From Psococerastis gibbosa (taxonomy: Eukaryota > Arthropoda > Insecta > Psocodea > Psocidae): a DNA stretch of 64,000 nt. Position 1 is the stretch's first letter; each line of letters begins with the position of its first letter. The translations under genes and the position numbers were made by a program. The notes under the pieces are model-generated. The model made no database searches. It saw nothing but the letters and a program-made list of their open reading frames with translations, and was not told where the DNA came from. This document shows positions 1 through 12,100 of the stretch, one piece after another. Location: contig OZ020488.1 in NCBI GenBank assembly GCA_963971405.1, forward strand, positions 42,390,888 to 42,454,887. Reading direction: 5' to 3'.

Positions 1-177
1 CGGGTTGATGAGAGAGTGGCCAAAACGGAAGGCGGCAGTGGCAAATGCATTGAGAATGCCTGGGTTCAGATTCGGGTTGTAACTTCTGTATTCTCCCAGC
101 ATTTCCATCCCATCGGAGCCAAGAATTAGAGGTAGCCAGTGCGTGTAAGTGATATGTTGCATTTCCGCTCCGACGAC
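1..177 (-). CDS. Pxn: Peroxidasin exon: proximal histidine, cut by window edge
   Basis: At least 59 codons, beginning [19 protein letters not shown] and running to [11 protein letters not shown], which contains the proximal His that ligates haem iron. Acceptor gatttttag-type (tttttag). The exon continues past the left edge, so the rest of the peroxidase domain and the C-terminus are missing. Confidence 0.97.
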
Positions 178-3100
178 CTAAAAATTGAATAGATTGGAGG
201 TCACTTTAAGGACGGTTGCACAAAGGCTGATCCTACTTTGGAACTTATATAGTGCCAAGCCTTCGGGTTTGATTTTGCTATGATATGACTAAAGGGGCCT
301 CCTTATTATAGTGGATTCCGAACCACTTGGCTTCAGCCTCTCACGTGAATAATTATTTATAATTAAACCGGTGAATCGGCAGGGTTATGGGACCCATTGA
401 CACATTGCACAAGGGACGATTGAACCATCTTCAGAATTATAAAACTTCATGACATTATTGTTATTAGCTACAAGGGGCTGGCTCACATCCAGCTCGAAGG
501 ACCATGTCAAGGCATTAGTAAGGTGAAGTAACCAAAGGTCTCTCCGAAACTTCTGCTTACTTCACCTTACTAACACCTCGACACTACCTGTACTACGCTA
601 CTTCTTATTTATTTATTTTAAACTTACCTTTCTAGCTTCATTAAAAATAAGATCACCATCCCAAGTCGGATTTAATTTCCGTAGTTCCCCAGCCACTCTA
701 TTATGCTCTCGGAACCATATTGTATGCATCGCAAGTAGAGCGACTTGCTCATTAGACCGGACATCTCCTAAAATCAATAAAGAATTTATGATATTATAAT
801 ATAGGCTTGAGGATTGGTAGAGGATCCTTTATTTTGGATCATGTGGCGAGCAACATGTCCGGCAGATGCGTTTTTCCCTACTTGTGTAGGTATGGGTAGG
901 GTGGGCCCTTTTTCTTTTTATGTTGAGTTCAGTCCAGTCTCTACCTTCTAGACTATTCCAACCAAAGCATAAAAATATTGCGAATGATTTTTAGACTGTT
1001 ATATATATATATTGTATATCTTTAGTTAGATAGACTATTTCTATGACTAGTATCAATGCCTTTAGACATAGCTGAAGAGATCTACAATGAAGGCGGTGAT
1101 ATAAGAGTAAGAAAAAGATGGCTACCCGGTTCGGTCGCGAATGCAACAATGTATGTTAAAAATTAATATTAGTGCCAATACACTATAAAATGGCGCAAGT
1201 CGGTAGGATGTAACAATGTAAGTTATTAATTTTTATTGGTGTAAATAAATTAATAAATAATGTATTTATTTCCTTCACCCATACAAAACAAAAATATAGT
1301 AATACAATAGTAGTAGTAGTGTCAATACACGAAATAGACTTAGAACGTTCCCGATAGCAATTGACCACTACATTATACGTACGACTTCCTGCAGGTAATA
1401 AAAGGTCTTACCGGCCAGAAAGCACTCAATATCACTCTCAGCGGGGTCTCTACGACAGTCAGCATATGGATGGGTTTCAGCAAAAGGCAGAAGAGGCTTC
1501 CCAGCAGGGGAAGCCATGCCTTCACGAAGTCGCCCATGGTCCGAAGAGAAGTTTCGGAGAACGTTGGAAAGCTCACGGGAAAATCCATAGACCTAAACAA
1601 TAAAGAAAAACATTAAAGCTCCAGGGGACGAAACAACGTTTTCCAACGCTTACTTTCAGCATTTCTGCTTTAAGCAACCCCGTCACACGATCAATTCGGA
1701 GGTGACCAGGACTCGACACGCACTTTGACTGACGGGTTACTCTCAGCACGTCATCATGTCCCACTATGTTCCCCTGCCAACGCTGTACACACTACCAAGT
1801 TTACTGCAGTGTTGAACAGGCTTTGTTTTGATGGATTCAACTTGGTACGGCCGCTGGCGACGAAACAACATTTCGTAAGAAATTAAAATAATAATGAACT
1901 AAACAAATATATGAATAATTGCATTTTTCTTCGAGAATGCTAATTACAATATAATTTCAGTAACTATCATGGGCGCAAGATATCATATGGCTTTACTAAC
2001 AGATTGACCAGTAATGGAAGGCGTAGGAAGTGAAGGTTCGGACACATAAAACGATTGGATAACAGCAGGTACGCGAAAGTAACACGTAGATGTACAGCGC
2101 CTAGTGTGAGTACTATCACAGAAGAGTTGGACCGGTACCAGAGGAAGTGGGAGCAAGAGGGAGTGGAGGAGGCTCACGTATCACACCTGGGCTAGTGGAG
2201 CTGATTAATGATGATGATTTATCATATTGTTATCAATAAGAATCGGTTAAACATATCTCACCTGAGATGCGTCAATGAAGCTAGTCAACTGATTAATTTG
2301 CTCCCTAGGCTGTACAGAACCCCACAGCACAGAAGTTTGGCCTGAACCGCAAATTGCTGAGGATCTGACGACGTCGATGCAACGCCGGTTCTTTACTCGA
2401 GGATCGTTCGGAGGAACTTCAATAGGATAGCACGGGGCAGCCAGGTCACAAGATCTGAAGAAAAGTAAAAGAAAAACAATAACGGTAATAATACATTTCC
2501 ACCAAAAACAGTAAGTATATTTTTCAATATCCTGTTTACATACTAGATCATACTTAAGTGGAGTCCAATTTGCTCTGAATAACGGAATAAACTGCTCTAG
2601 CTCTTTACTGGATGCACTACTCCTCACTATAAATACCATATAATATACTAGTAATACTATTGAATTAAAATACCGGTACTGTAAAATCAGTTATCTAATC
2701 GATTTCAATATGGTACCGGTACAACAGTTTTTTTGTTACATTGTATATTGCTTTTAACTCATTAACCCCTCTCCCCCCTCCCATCTAATGTATGCTTCCG
2801 CATGATAATTTTTTGATTTTGTTTTAGATTTTTTTCTTTTGGGCACCGTCTATCCCACCTTGGTGGGTCATGGACAAAGATTGATTGATTACAATACAAT
2901 CCTTTAAATTATTCAATACAGGTAAAGTATAAGATAAAATCGTCAGAGTGTCGTCAAAATCAGGTAGTTCTGTCATGGTCATTGTGCAAGTGCCTCAGTG
3001 ACAGTGTAGAAAGCTTTCTCTAAGAGTTGGTTTCTAAGCATTTTAGGGAAGTTAGAAGCATTTCTCGCCGCTCTCAGTTCAATCGGGAGTCTAAGGTAGG

Positions 3101-6100
3101 CGAAACCTTGCAGTATAGGATCCAGTCGCTCACACTTGGCTGTGCGTGGCGCTGGCCTTACAAGGTCTCCCCGTTGCCTCGTGTTGTAGGTGTGAGTGTC
3201 CCCGTTTTGTTTAAATGTCCCCCACATTGATTGATTGATTGATTAATCAGCTCAGAAATTCATTGTTGTTGTTGTTGTTGAAACTCAGAAGCGCCGCGCG
3301 CTTATTCAGAATCTCCAACTTCAGATCACTGATCATCTATTGCCTTTGGTGCTGCATTCTTGCGTTCTTTAATTTTTTTGCCAGTGCTAATCGAAACTTC
3401 TTTGGGTCCATTGCGTTTTTTATTTCCCTAGGAAGTCTGTTATACTCAGGTATTACGTCAAACATAGATTTCACTTGATGAATTATGGTAAAATGTGGCA
3501 GCAGAGGATGGCAGATTTTATACCTACTGACCATAGGCCTGCGACAGACTGAAAATCCTTTCACAATGGGTTACATCAAACTGAAATTACTGAATAGTTT
3601 CTGAATGAGTCATAGCAAATAAACCAAATACTTCTACTAGTAGTTCTCTAGACGTCTAGAGTGGGCCTAAAACAGACTACAATACAATACAATAATTAGA
3701 GTCCCTGACCAGCCAGAGCCGGATCGACCGTGTCAAACAAAAATAGCCACCCGAGAGGGTTTTGTACAAAAGAAGGAGGAGGTACTTAAATAGTCCAGCT
3801 CCGGGGGTCGTACTCATCCAAATTATATAGTGAGGCGTCAATAAGTCTGCTCTTAATATATGTTCTGAAATAAGCTGGATCCAACTGACTTACTAAAAAT
3901 GGTAGCTTATTGTAAGGCCGGTGTGCGAGTATCGGATAAGAATCCCTCGACTTGTTTAGGCGACACCTAGGCATATCAAACCCTTTTGCCGATCGTGTAT
4001 TATAGGAGTGCACCGAACTCCGAGCTGGCAATCCAGGATTCATCTTTACGGCCATTAGACAATTAAAGACATACTGACCATGAACAGTGAGGACTCTAGC
4101 GGCTTTAAAAAGGGGTCTGCAGTGATAGAGGATAGAAGATAGGAACTTTTTGTGACAATGTGGATAGCTCGTTTTTGTAGTAAGAGTGCCTTGCTTACTC
4201 CTGCAGAGTGCCCCCATGCCAGTATACCATAATTTATATGGGTATGAAACAGACCATGGTATGCCATCAAAAGATACTGCTCCGGCACCAGTCTACCAAG
4301 TTTACGTAGCAGGAAAGCTAAGAAACATAGGCTACAACTTGGAACTGAAGTGATTATTTTTGGTTTAGGTTTAGAGTAAATAGCTAGCACGGTAACTTAG
4401 CTTTTTACCAAATCAGAAATTTTTAGATGTAATCTGACCCTGCCATTATTTGCACGACGCTATAGTAATAAATATGATATTGTAAGTAGAGCATAGATCA
4501 AACTTACGCAACTGAACTAGAGTCAATTCTTTCAAGAATTCCCAAACGTGATTAGATATAATTTAAATTTGGTAGGTAGTTGACAATAGTATGCCTGTAG
4601 TTAGATTACGATGAAACTGTCAGCCCGGTCTCAACTACACACAGAACATAAAGCCCCGTCCAGACGCTCCGTTTTGCACAACGTTTTAAATCCGCGCAGT
4701 TTTAAGACGGAATGAAACCGTTGCAACTTTGAGCGTCCAGACGGTACAGTCTTGACGATCCAGTCTTGTATTTTCCGCTCAGTTTTGTGTGATATCGCCA
4801 TGGAGGAGGTTCTCTTGTGGTCAATTTTCGCCTGCTGTATTGTAAAAAAAAAAAGATTGGAACACATCAGAGGAACCGTTCGTTCAAAATGGTCACGGAA
4901 ATGGCTTTTAAAAAGGCGGGACTTTTCCCATATAAGATTATTGCGTGAATTACGTGACGAACCTAATGATTGGCGAAACTACTTGAGAATGGACATGGAC
5001 ACGTATATTTACTTATTGGAATTAGTGACACCGCATATCAAGAAAGAAAATACTTGTATGAGAGCAGCAATATCACCACATGAAAGGTGTCCACATGCAA
5101 CGACATGTCTGGTCAGGTCACGGTTTTCAGAGCTCACGAGCTCAGTTAACGCTGTAACTGTGCAGTCCTCCCGACGGACTCAAAACTGCGCAGTTTTCCG
5201 GTCCACACGCAACGTTTTGTCTGCAACGTCTTGAACTGCGGAGACAAAACGTTGTGCAAAACGGAGCGTCTGGACGGGGCTTTATATATCAACTTTATAT
5301 ACTGTACGTTTTACTGTTAACCTGTAGGGCTGGTATCACCTGCTTATGTTAGTTGTTTAGACTACACACCATACACAACACACATAAGCTGTCACTATTG
5401 AAAATAAGCAAAAATTGAAATATAATAAGAAACAAATAACAACGCGCAAGAAATGAAAAGCAATATGGCCGTTATGAAAAATATGCAAATATGCAAATGT
5501 GCAAAATACGAATACTGTGACGTGGTAGCAGACAGACCTCGCATTGCAGAATGCAAATGACATTGACGGAAATTTGAATTTTACTTTTTATAGAAATCTG
5601 TTAAAATGTTTATACTTAACATATCCCATGACGCCATTTTTTAATTTAAGTTTGTTTGTGATTTTACTCTATGATCATTGATCAATTTTAACTATGGCAT
5701 AGAGGAAAACAAAAATTTCCGTCAATGTCATTTGCATTCTGCAATGCGAGGTTGGTGGAAACCATGGAGCTAATAAAACTATGGAGCCACCATGTCGTAT
5801 TTCGGCTGTGCTGCAAGACTGAAGCCATGACCACGCCTACTTATAGGTGCATTTTGGCGGGAAATTCAAATTTAATAGTTTTATTATATGTTTTCTTTAT
5901 AGTTTTCTTTGTTGTTTCATATATAATTATATTTATTATTTACATTTATTATATATATTGTTTAAAATTTAAATTAAAAGTACTGAAAGATCTGCATTAA
6001 AAAATTTTATTTTTATCTAAAAGTAGGGAAAACTTTGCTTAAAATATTGTTTAAAATGTAAATTAAAAGTACTCCAAGTTCTGCATAAAAATATTGCTGG

Positions 6101-9100
6101 TTAGTTGGCATGATTTTCCGTTCTAAATAATCTTTAAATAATCAAATAAAAAATAAAATGTTAACATGGTATCAAATGGCAAAAGGCTCAATCTGGTCCT
6201 ATACTACGGAAATAGGCGATGTCAAGCGGCTTCAACCCGAATGTTTACGATGAGTCTATAGTTTTACTATGTCTATGGTGGAAACCCTGCCTAAGTCTTG
6301 AATGTCTGCTACCACGTCAACGTATTTGTATTTTGCACTTGCAGGTCGGTGGAATCCCCGCCTTACTGTCTGTCGTCTTCCCGCTTGAACCACACGCATG
6401 CGCCTTTTTTTGTGACGGTTTTTTTTCATCACAATCAATTGGCTAGAATATCTGAGGAGCTCCGAATTCTAGTTTTGTGTCAAGGAATCATGGTCAGGTA
6501 TCGTACAATAGTCAGGGTTGAGAGAAGAGAGAGTTTTGATCCAGCGAGGCGTTCAGTCTGGACATTAAAGTGGAAAAATTTTAGAGAATTACTAAAGTAT
6601 AGGAAGTTTTAAACTTGTGAATTGCGCGCGCAAGTCGCTTATTGGCTGAGTATTGGAGTTGCGCAGTAGACCTATTGGGGTTAGAAGATTCGATAAGAGC
6701 TGATAACAGAGGTAGCACCTTTTTGGAAATTCATTGACACACGGAGATTCGTGGAGTAAAGTTCTTCTTTCTTTTTGAATTAGTACCTCTGTAGAAAGTG
6801 TGTGTAGGTGCATGTATTCACAGGTGAGTCACTGCTACCTGAGTGTGTCCTCCCATGATATACTGTATGGTAGGCTAGTTCATAAAAAATTAAGACAGCG
6901 TTATAGTCTAGCTGGAATAGAAGGGAATAAGGTTGGATTATGAGCTCGGACAGGATAATAAGGTGCTGTATTTCTACCTATGTAAAAGGGAACAGATTTG
7001 TCCAAGAGTGAGCCTAGGTTCTCCTGCTGTCGGAAATGCTGCTGTCCAGAGTTGGCAACTACATGCCCAGACAGGATTTGAGAAGAGCGGAAGTTCTCAG
7101 AGTGTTGAGTAAAGGGAAATCGAGTAGGATGTGACAATTATTTTAATTTCACAGGGGTTTTTTCCCTAGGAAGGGATTGTTCGTTGGATTTGAGTGGTAA
7201 TCAAATAAATTGTCGAGAAGGAAGGAGGCGTGGATTAAGATTTCATTAACGGTCAGGCTACCAATCCGGATGTAGAGGAGTACGAGTGTGGGGAGGCATT
7301 TGGCCTTACCCGTTTCCCCTTCATGCCAGGAACCCAGGAGGTACCAAGGATGGGAGTGTTAGGAGTGGAATCTACGAGTACCAGAATATAAAAGATAAGT
7401 AAACGTGAGAAAGGAAAGAAAGACCGAAGTACCTATGGTTGAATTTAAAGGAAAAGTCTAGAAGTGTAATGAGTAGGTCGAGACTTGCTGTCTACAAGTA
7501 TGAGATGGATGGACGGATCAAGTATGGTGCCTAAGAGCGACTTGACCAAGTTCGTCTAATTCCAGTGTTGGTTTATTTGTAAGGGATGTATCTCAATGTA
7601 ATCCTACATCATTTGGGTGCAAAATGCACTATATTGTAGTGTGGTGGCCTTATATTGGCAAAAATGTACCTTTTATGATGGGTGTAAGAGTGGATAGGCT
7701 CCTGAGAAGTGCCTTTTATGCAGCTCGGGGTTGCTATCGAAATTGTGGTTGTAACAATGTTCTGTTTCAGAAGTCCTGCCAGGGCTCGAGCATCGGGAAA
7801 ATGTGTTATCTCGGTGGATTGTGAATTGAATTTTTCCTATGGTTGTTATAGTGGTGGGAGCGTACCTCTGATACTTTGGTGCGCGCTAAGTCGCAACTCA
7901 CAAATGTGTCTTTTGGGGACGTCATCCGTTACCCCTATCAATCTTTGAGAATACACTGTTAGGCTAAATAGCCCAGGTATTTCTTTTGTTGACCCCCGTA
8001 CCGAATCGTGGGCAACGTTTTGGAATTTTATTCCAGATTTTATTTTTTTTTGTGTTCGAGGAAACATTTTCCGGGTGTTCGAGTCTTGACAGGACTCGAG
8101 GTTGTTGAAACTGGAAACCCAACGGTCATTTTAGTGTTGAGCCACTACAAGACAATACCCATAGCGATGGAGGACATGGTCTAATTTCTCATAAGATTTT
8201 ATACTACGGTTTAATCTGGGAATTAAGAGTTGGAATTTTATTTCAGATTTATATTTTGATTAATTTAGGCGCTCATTAGAGCTACCATTCATACTTGAAC
8301 TTTTATTCAACTCTTATGAATACTCTGTAAGTGGTGACACGGTTATCAAAGTTTTTTTCTTTTATCGGCGTCCTAGTGACTACCATTAATATACTGTCTG
8401 ATCTCCGCTACCTATGGTACCACGGTTGGGGGAAGTTTATATACTGTTCACTGCTGGTTGTTCTTTGTGCTTTCAGCGACTACTAAGATTGGAGCCAGAG
8501 GCAACAGGATTTCTGCAAGTTAACGTATGGAAACAACAATGAGGGAGCAGTGCAAGTGCCTGGCCATTCTAGAGGTCGCTGGGAGCACAAGGAGCAGCCA
8601 CGCAGTAAATGAGGACGGCATGTTGCCGTACGTTCAGGATCGTACATGCTGTTGTGCTGTTGTGATATTCACAGGAAAATGATAAGTAGAATACAATTTA
8701 ATATCTTTATTATTCAATATCTACTGTGGTATCTTCTTTTCTGCCTACTTCGTGAGTCTTCAGGAGTTGGGATGTTCTGCAGGGAGGATGCCTTATTAAG
8801 ATTTTATTTCGATTTAATGAACATTATGCTAAGGCGTATTATTTAGATTTGAGTTACATTTTATTTAATCGAACTGGACCCATCTATCGAATTCTTAACT
8901 GAGCAAAATATATGGCAAGTCTTCCTTGGAGGGCATCTTAACTCTTGGTTGGCTGGTGTGTTGTCTGCTGCTGAGGCGTGGAACTTCCTCTGTTTCCAAA
9001 CTAGCTAGTAGTACATGCCGTACGGATACGTGTGAAACTTAATCTGCTATTTAAGTGAAAATAACCAGGTAATGCTATAATATAGCTAGTAAACATTTTG

Positions 9101-12100
9101 TATCCGTGATCCAAAACTACACACTGTCGATTCTGCGACATTTTGTCGCGCTAAAATTCAAATTCCTGTAGATTTATATTTCTGCACTAGACTAAATTAG
9201 TAGTTTGGCCAGGCTGATGCAGTAAAAAAACATGAAGATAATACATAACAAACGAAGAGGTGCTCCAAAGGATAAACGAAGGATGGTCTTTAATTACCTT
9301 TACATCCATGAGAAGAGCTAAGTGGATGGGGCACTTAATCAGACATACTTACTTACTAGCCAACGCCCACCCTTGACATGTCGGCCATTTGGTGACGCGC
9401 TGACCAGTAGCAACGTGCTGTGATGTGGAACTCGTCATCCTGATCATTACAATGACATGAACAGACATGAGGGACTCCCTAAGGTGCCCATTCCACATAT
9501 GTACAACGTCAATGAAAAATTGAAAAATGACGTCAAAATGACGTAAATTGACGTGGTAGCAGAATTTTTAGTATGTCTTTAATGTCTGCTAAAACGTCAT
9601 TTTTCAATTTTTCGTTGACGATTGAAGTATATGGAATACCCCCCTTAGCACTATAATAGAAGGCAACACATTGAGGCCACCTATGTCAGAGACTAACCAA
9701 GGAAGGCGTAGACACAGAATATACCTCAAGTAACATGTGAGATGGGGAACCTACTTGGAGCTCAAGGAAACGGCCGGGGCAGAAAAGAATGGAGGCGAAG
9801 ATGGAATGATTAGCTTTGAACAATCGATAGATTGCGACTAAAGCAGAAGAAGACTACAGGGAATAGTTAGTCGAATAACCTTAATTGCACGGATTTTGTG
9901 GTGCCACTAAATTAACTCTACCGTGATCGATGGATTATTGGTAAGCATTAGCATTACATGCTACTATCAACAATAACAATACTCACTTTTTGCAGTTAAT
10001 CCCGCCCCAACTTTCACTGGACACAGCTGGAATTGCGTGGTCCATGTCGTGGTCCAGGAATTGGCCCCATTGCATGACCATGTGGGTCACGTGGTCATCG
10101 GCTGTGACGTCGACGGTGGAAATTACGCTAGTGGATACCAGCCGGGCACTGGGCTTGGGGTAACCAAAGTATTTAACTCCCTTGGTCCATCCTGCGAATG
10201 AAAGAATCCATGCTTAATAAGTTGTCCCTATTACCCGATACGTACTTCTTATACTTCTTACTTCATGGTGCAGACGTCCAGTGTTGATCTCGTACATATC
10301 CAGCAATTAGGCTTCAGCCATCAGATTCCTTGCAGCCCAATAGAACACATAATCCGGTGAACCTCTGCTATTTATCTCTGAATTTACTTTTATTTCGCCA
10401 TAAGGTGTTCATAACCCTTTGATTCCTTAAGCAAAAAAAAAAAAAAAAAACCTTTGATTCGCGCATGTTTGACTTCTTGGTCTATTCATTTGCAAGCTGG
10501 GTTTCTATGAACGGAAAGAATCTTACCAACAGGCATCGAAAATCCATCCTCGTAGATGGGACTGAGCATTCTGACAAAAGGCGTAAGGGAGGCCCCCCAT
10601 ACTGGGTTACGCAGGTTGTTACAGCTGCCGTCGATGCTGCGGTACTTGCTGTTGTAACACATGTCTGTGCAGTTGACCTTGGTTCTATGGACCATGCAGC
10701 CCGAGAGATTAGCCACCAGTGCTAGTTGTGAAGTGGTCAGAATGTCCTTGTACCTGAAATCTAAAGAAAGTCACAGGTTATATTTGCGCGTGGAAAAGGC
10801 TGAAGGAAGATGAAGAAGGGGAAGAGTGAAGACCCGGGAATAAATACAGGAACCAGATTGATTTCACTTTAACGGTCCCTTGGCCCTCCCACGGGGACGG
10901 CGGCACGGATCTTCAATTTCCAGGTGTACAGGTTATGTGCATCTTCTGGCGACAAAGCGAGGTCCTACCTCACTTTTGTTTCTTGGGACATCTTTGGTCG
11001 TCCTAGTTGTCTGGCGCCCTCCACCAAATAGTCACTCACACGTTGTAGCAGGTGTCTATCTTCTCTAGTCTTCGTGTGATCCCAACATGCTAACCTCCCT
11101 GACTTTTTCGGTGATAGGGGCTACCTGAAGTGCTAAGTAAATCGCAATTGAAAAGACAGGAGGGGGTGGAGAAGGTTAACGTATCACCGGGGAACTGAAG
11201 CTGATGATGATGATGATAAATAAATAAGGGCTTTTTATTGTTTCTATTACTAAGCCAACCTAGCGGAGTTAGGGCTATAAGGCCCACTCTTACACTCAAC
11301 TAGGAAGGCCTGCCTGCTTTACATACCCTCCAAAGCATGGTCAGAAAATGTAGCCTGTGTGGGACTCGAACCAACAACCTTTTGGGTGAAAGTCAGAGTC
11401 CGTACTACTACGCTACATGTCCTGACATGATGATGATGATGCTGTAACTTCATGTAGTTGTAACAATTTTCTTTCCTTCTTTCTTGCTTATCCCATACGT
11501 TTGTACATACCGTCACTAAGGCTGACTTTCATGCCCATTTCGACATGCCGTCGTATCAGAAACAGAGTTCGCTCGTACACCTCCGCAGCTCTCGCAACCT
11601 GCCGCGCTGCTGCATTCGGGAACCTGACTAGCGTCATCAGCTCGTTGCCTGACAGCGGTTGCCGGTGTAGGTTTTGCAGTGTGTTGTTGACGGCCTGGTC
11701 TATGTCGCGGGCCGCTTCGACGGCCGCCTGATGGATCAGGGAGTCAGTGGTACGAACGGCGAGCACGTCTCCTGCAAATTATAGCATCGTTTTATGTATA
11801 GATTGAACAAAATTATTGGGCAAATAAATATCATTTCATTTCCCTTTCAATTCATTTTATATTTAATTTCATTTTAAATCTCACCTTTGACCTGAAGAAC
11901 ACCCTGTGCCGCAACCTTCCCATAATCATTCACAGCTGAGCATTCATACAACCCGGAATCCGCACTAGTCAAGTTGTGCAAGTACAAACTACCGGCTGGA
12001 GAAATCCGTCTATGATTTTCTACTTCAGTGGCCACCTGACCATCCTTCCGCCATATGATAACGGGCCTGGGCTCCCCATCAGCACGGCAGGGTAGTTCCA

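Noticed and set aside
1361-1603. Plus-strand 80-codon frame
   Set aside because: It is the opposite strand of a peroxidase exon; the minus-strand reading has the conserved domain.
7624-8070. LTR retrotransposon remnant
   Set aside because: No primer-binding site, polypurine tract, protease, integrase or paired LTR could be seen.
6824-8646. Possible plus-strand spliced gene in the large intron (cacag/gtgagt near 6824, ctttcag near 8478)
   Set aside because: No open frame continues across the junction and no family is recognised; two splice-like strings are expected by chance over this length.
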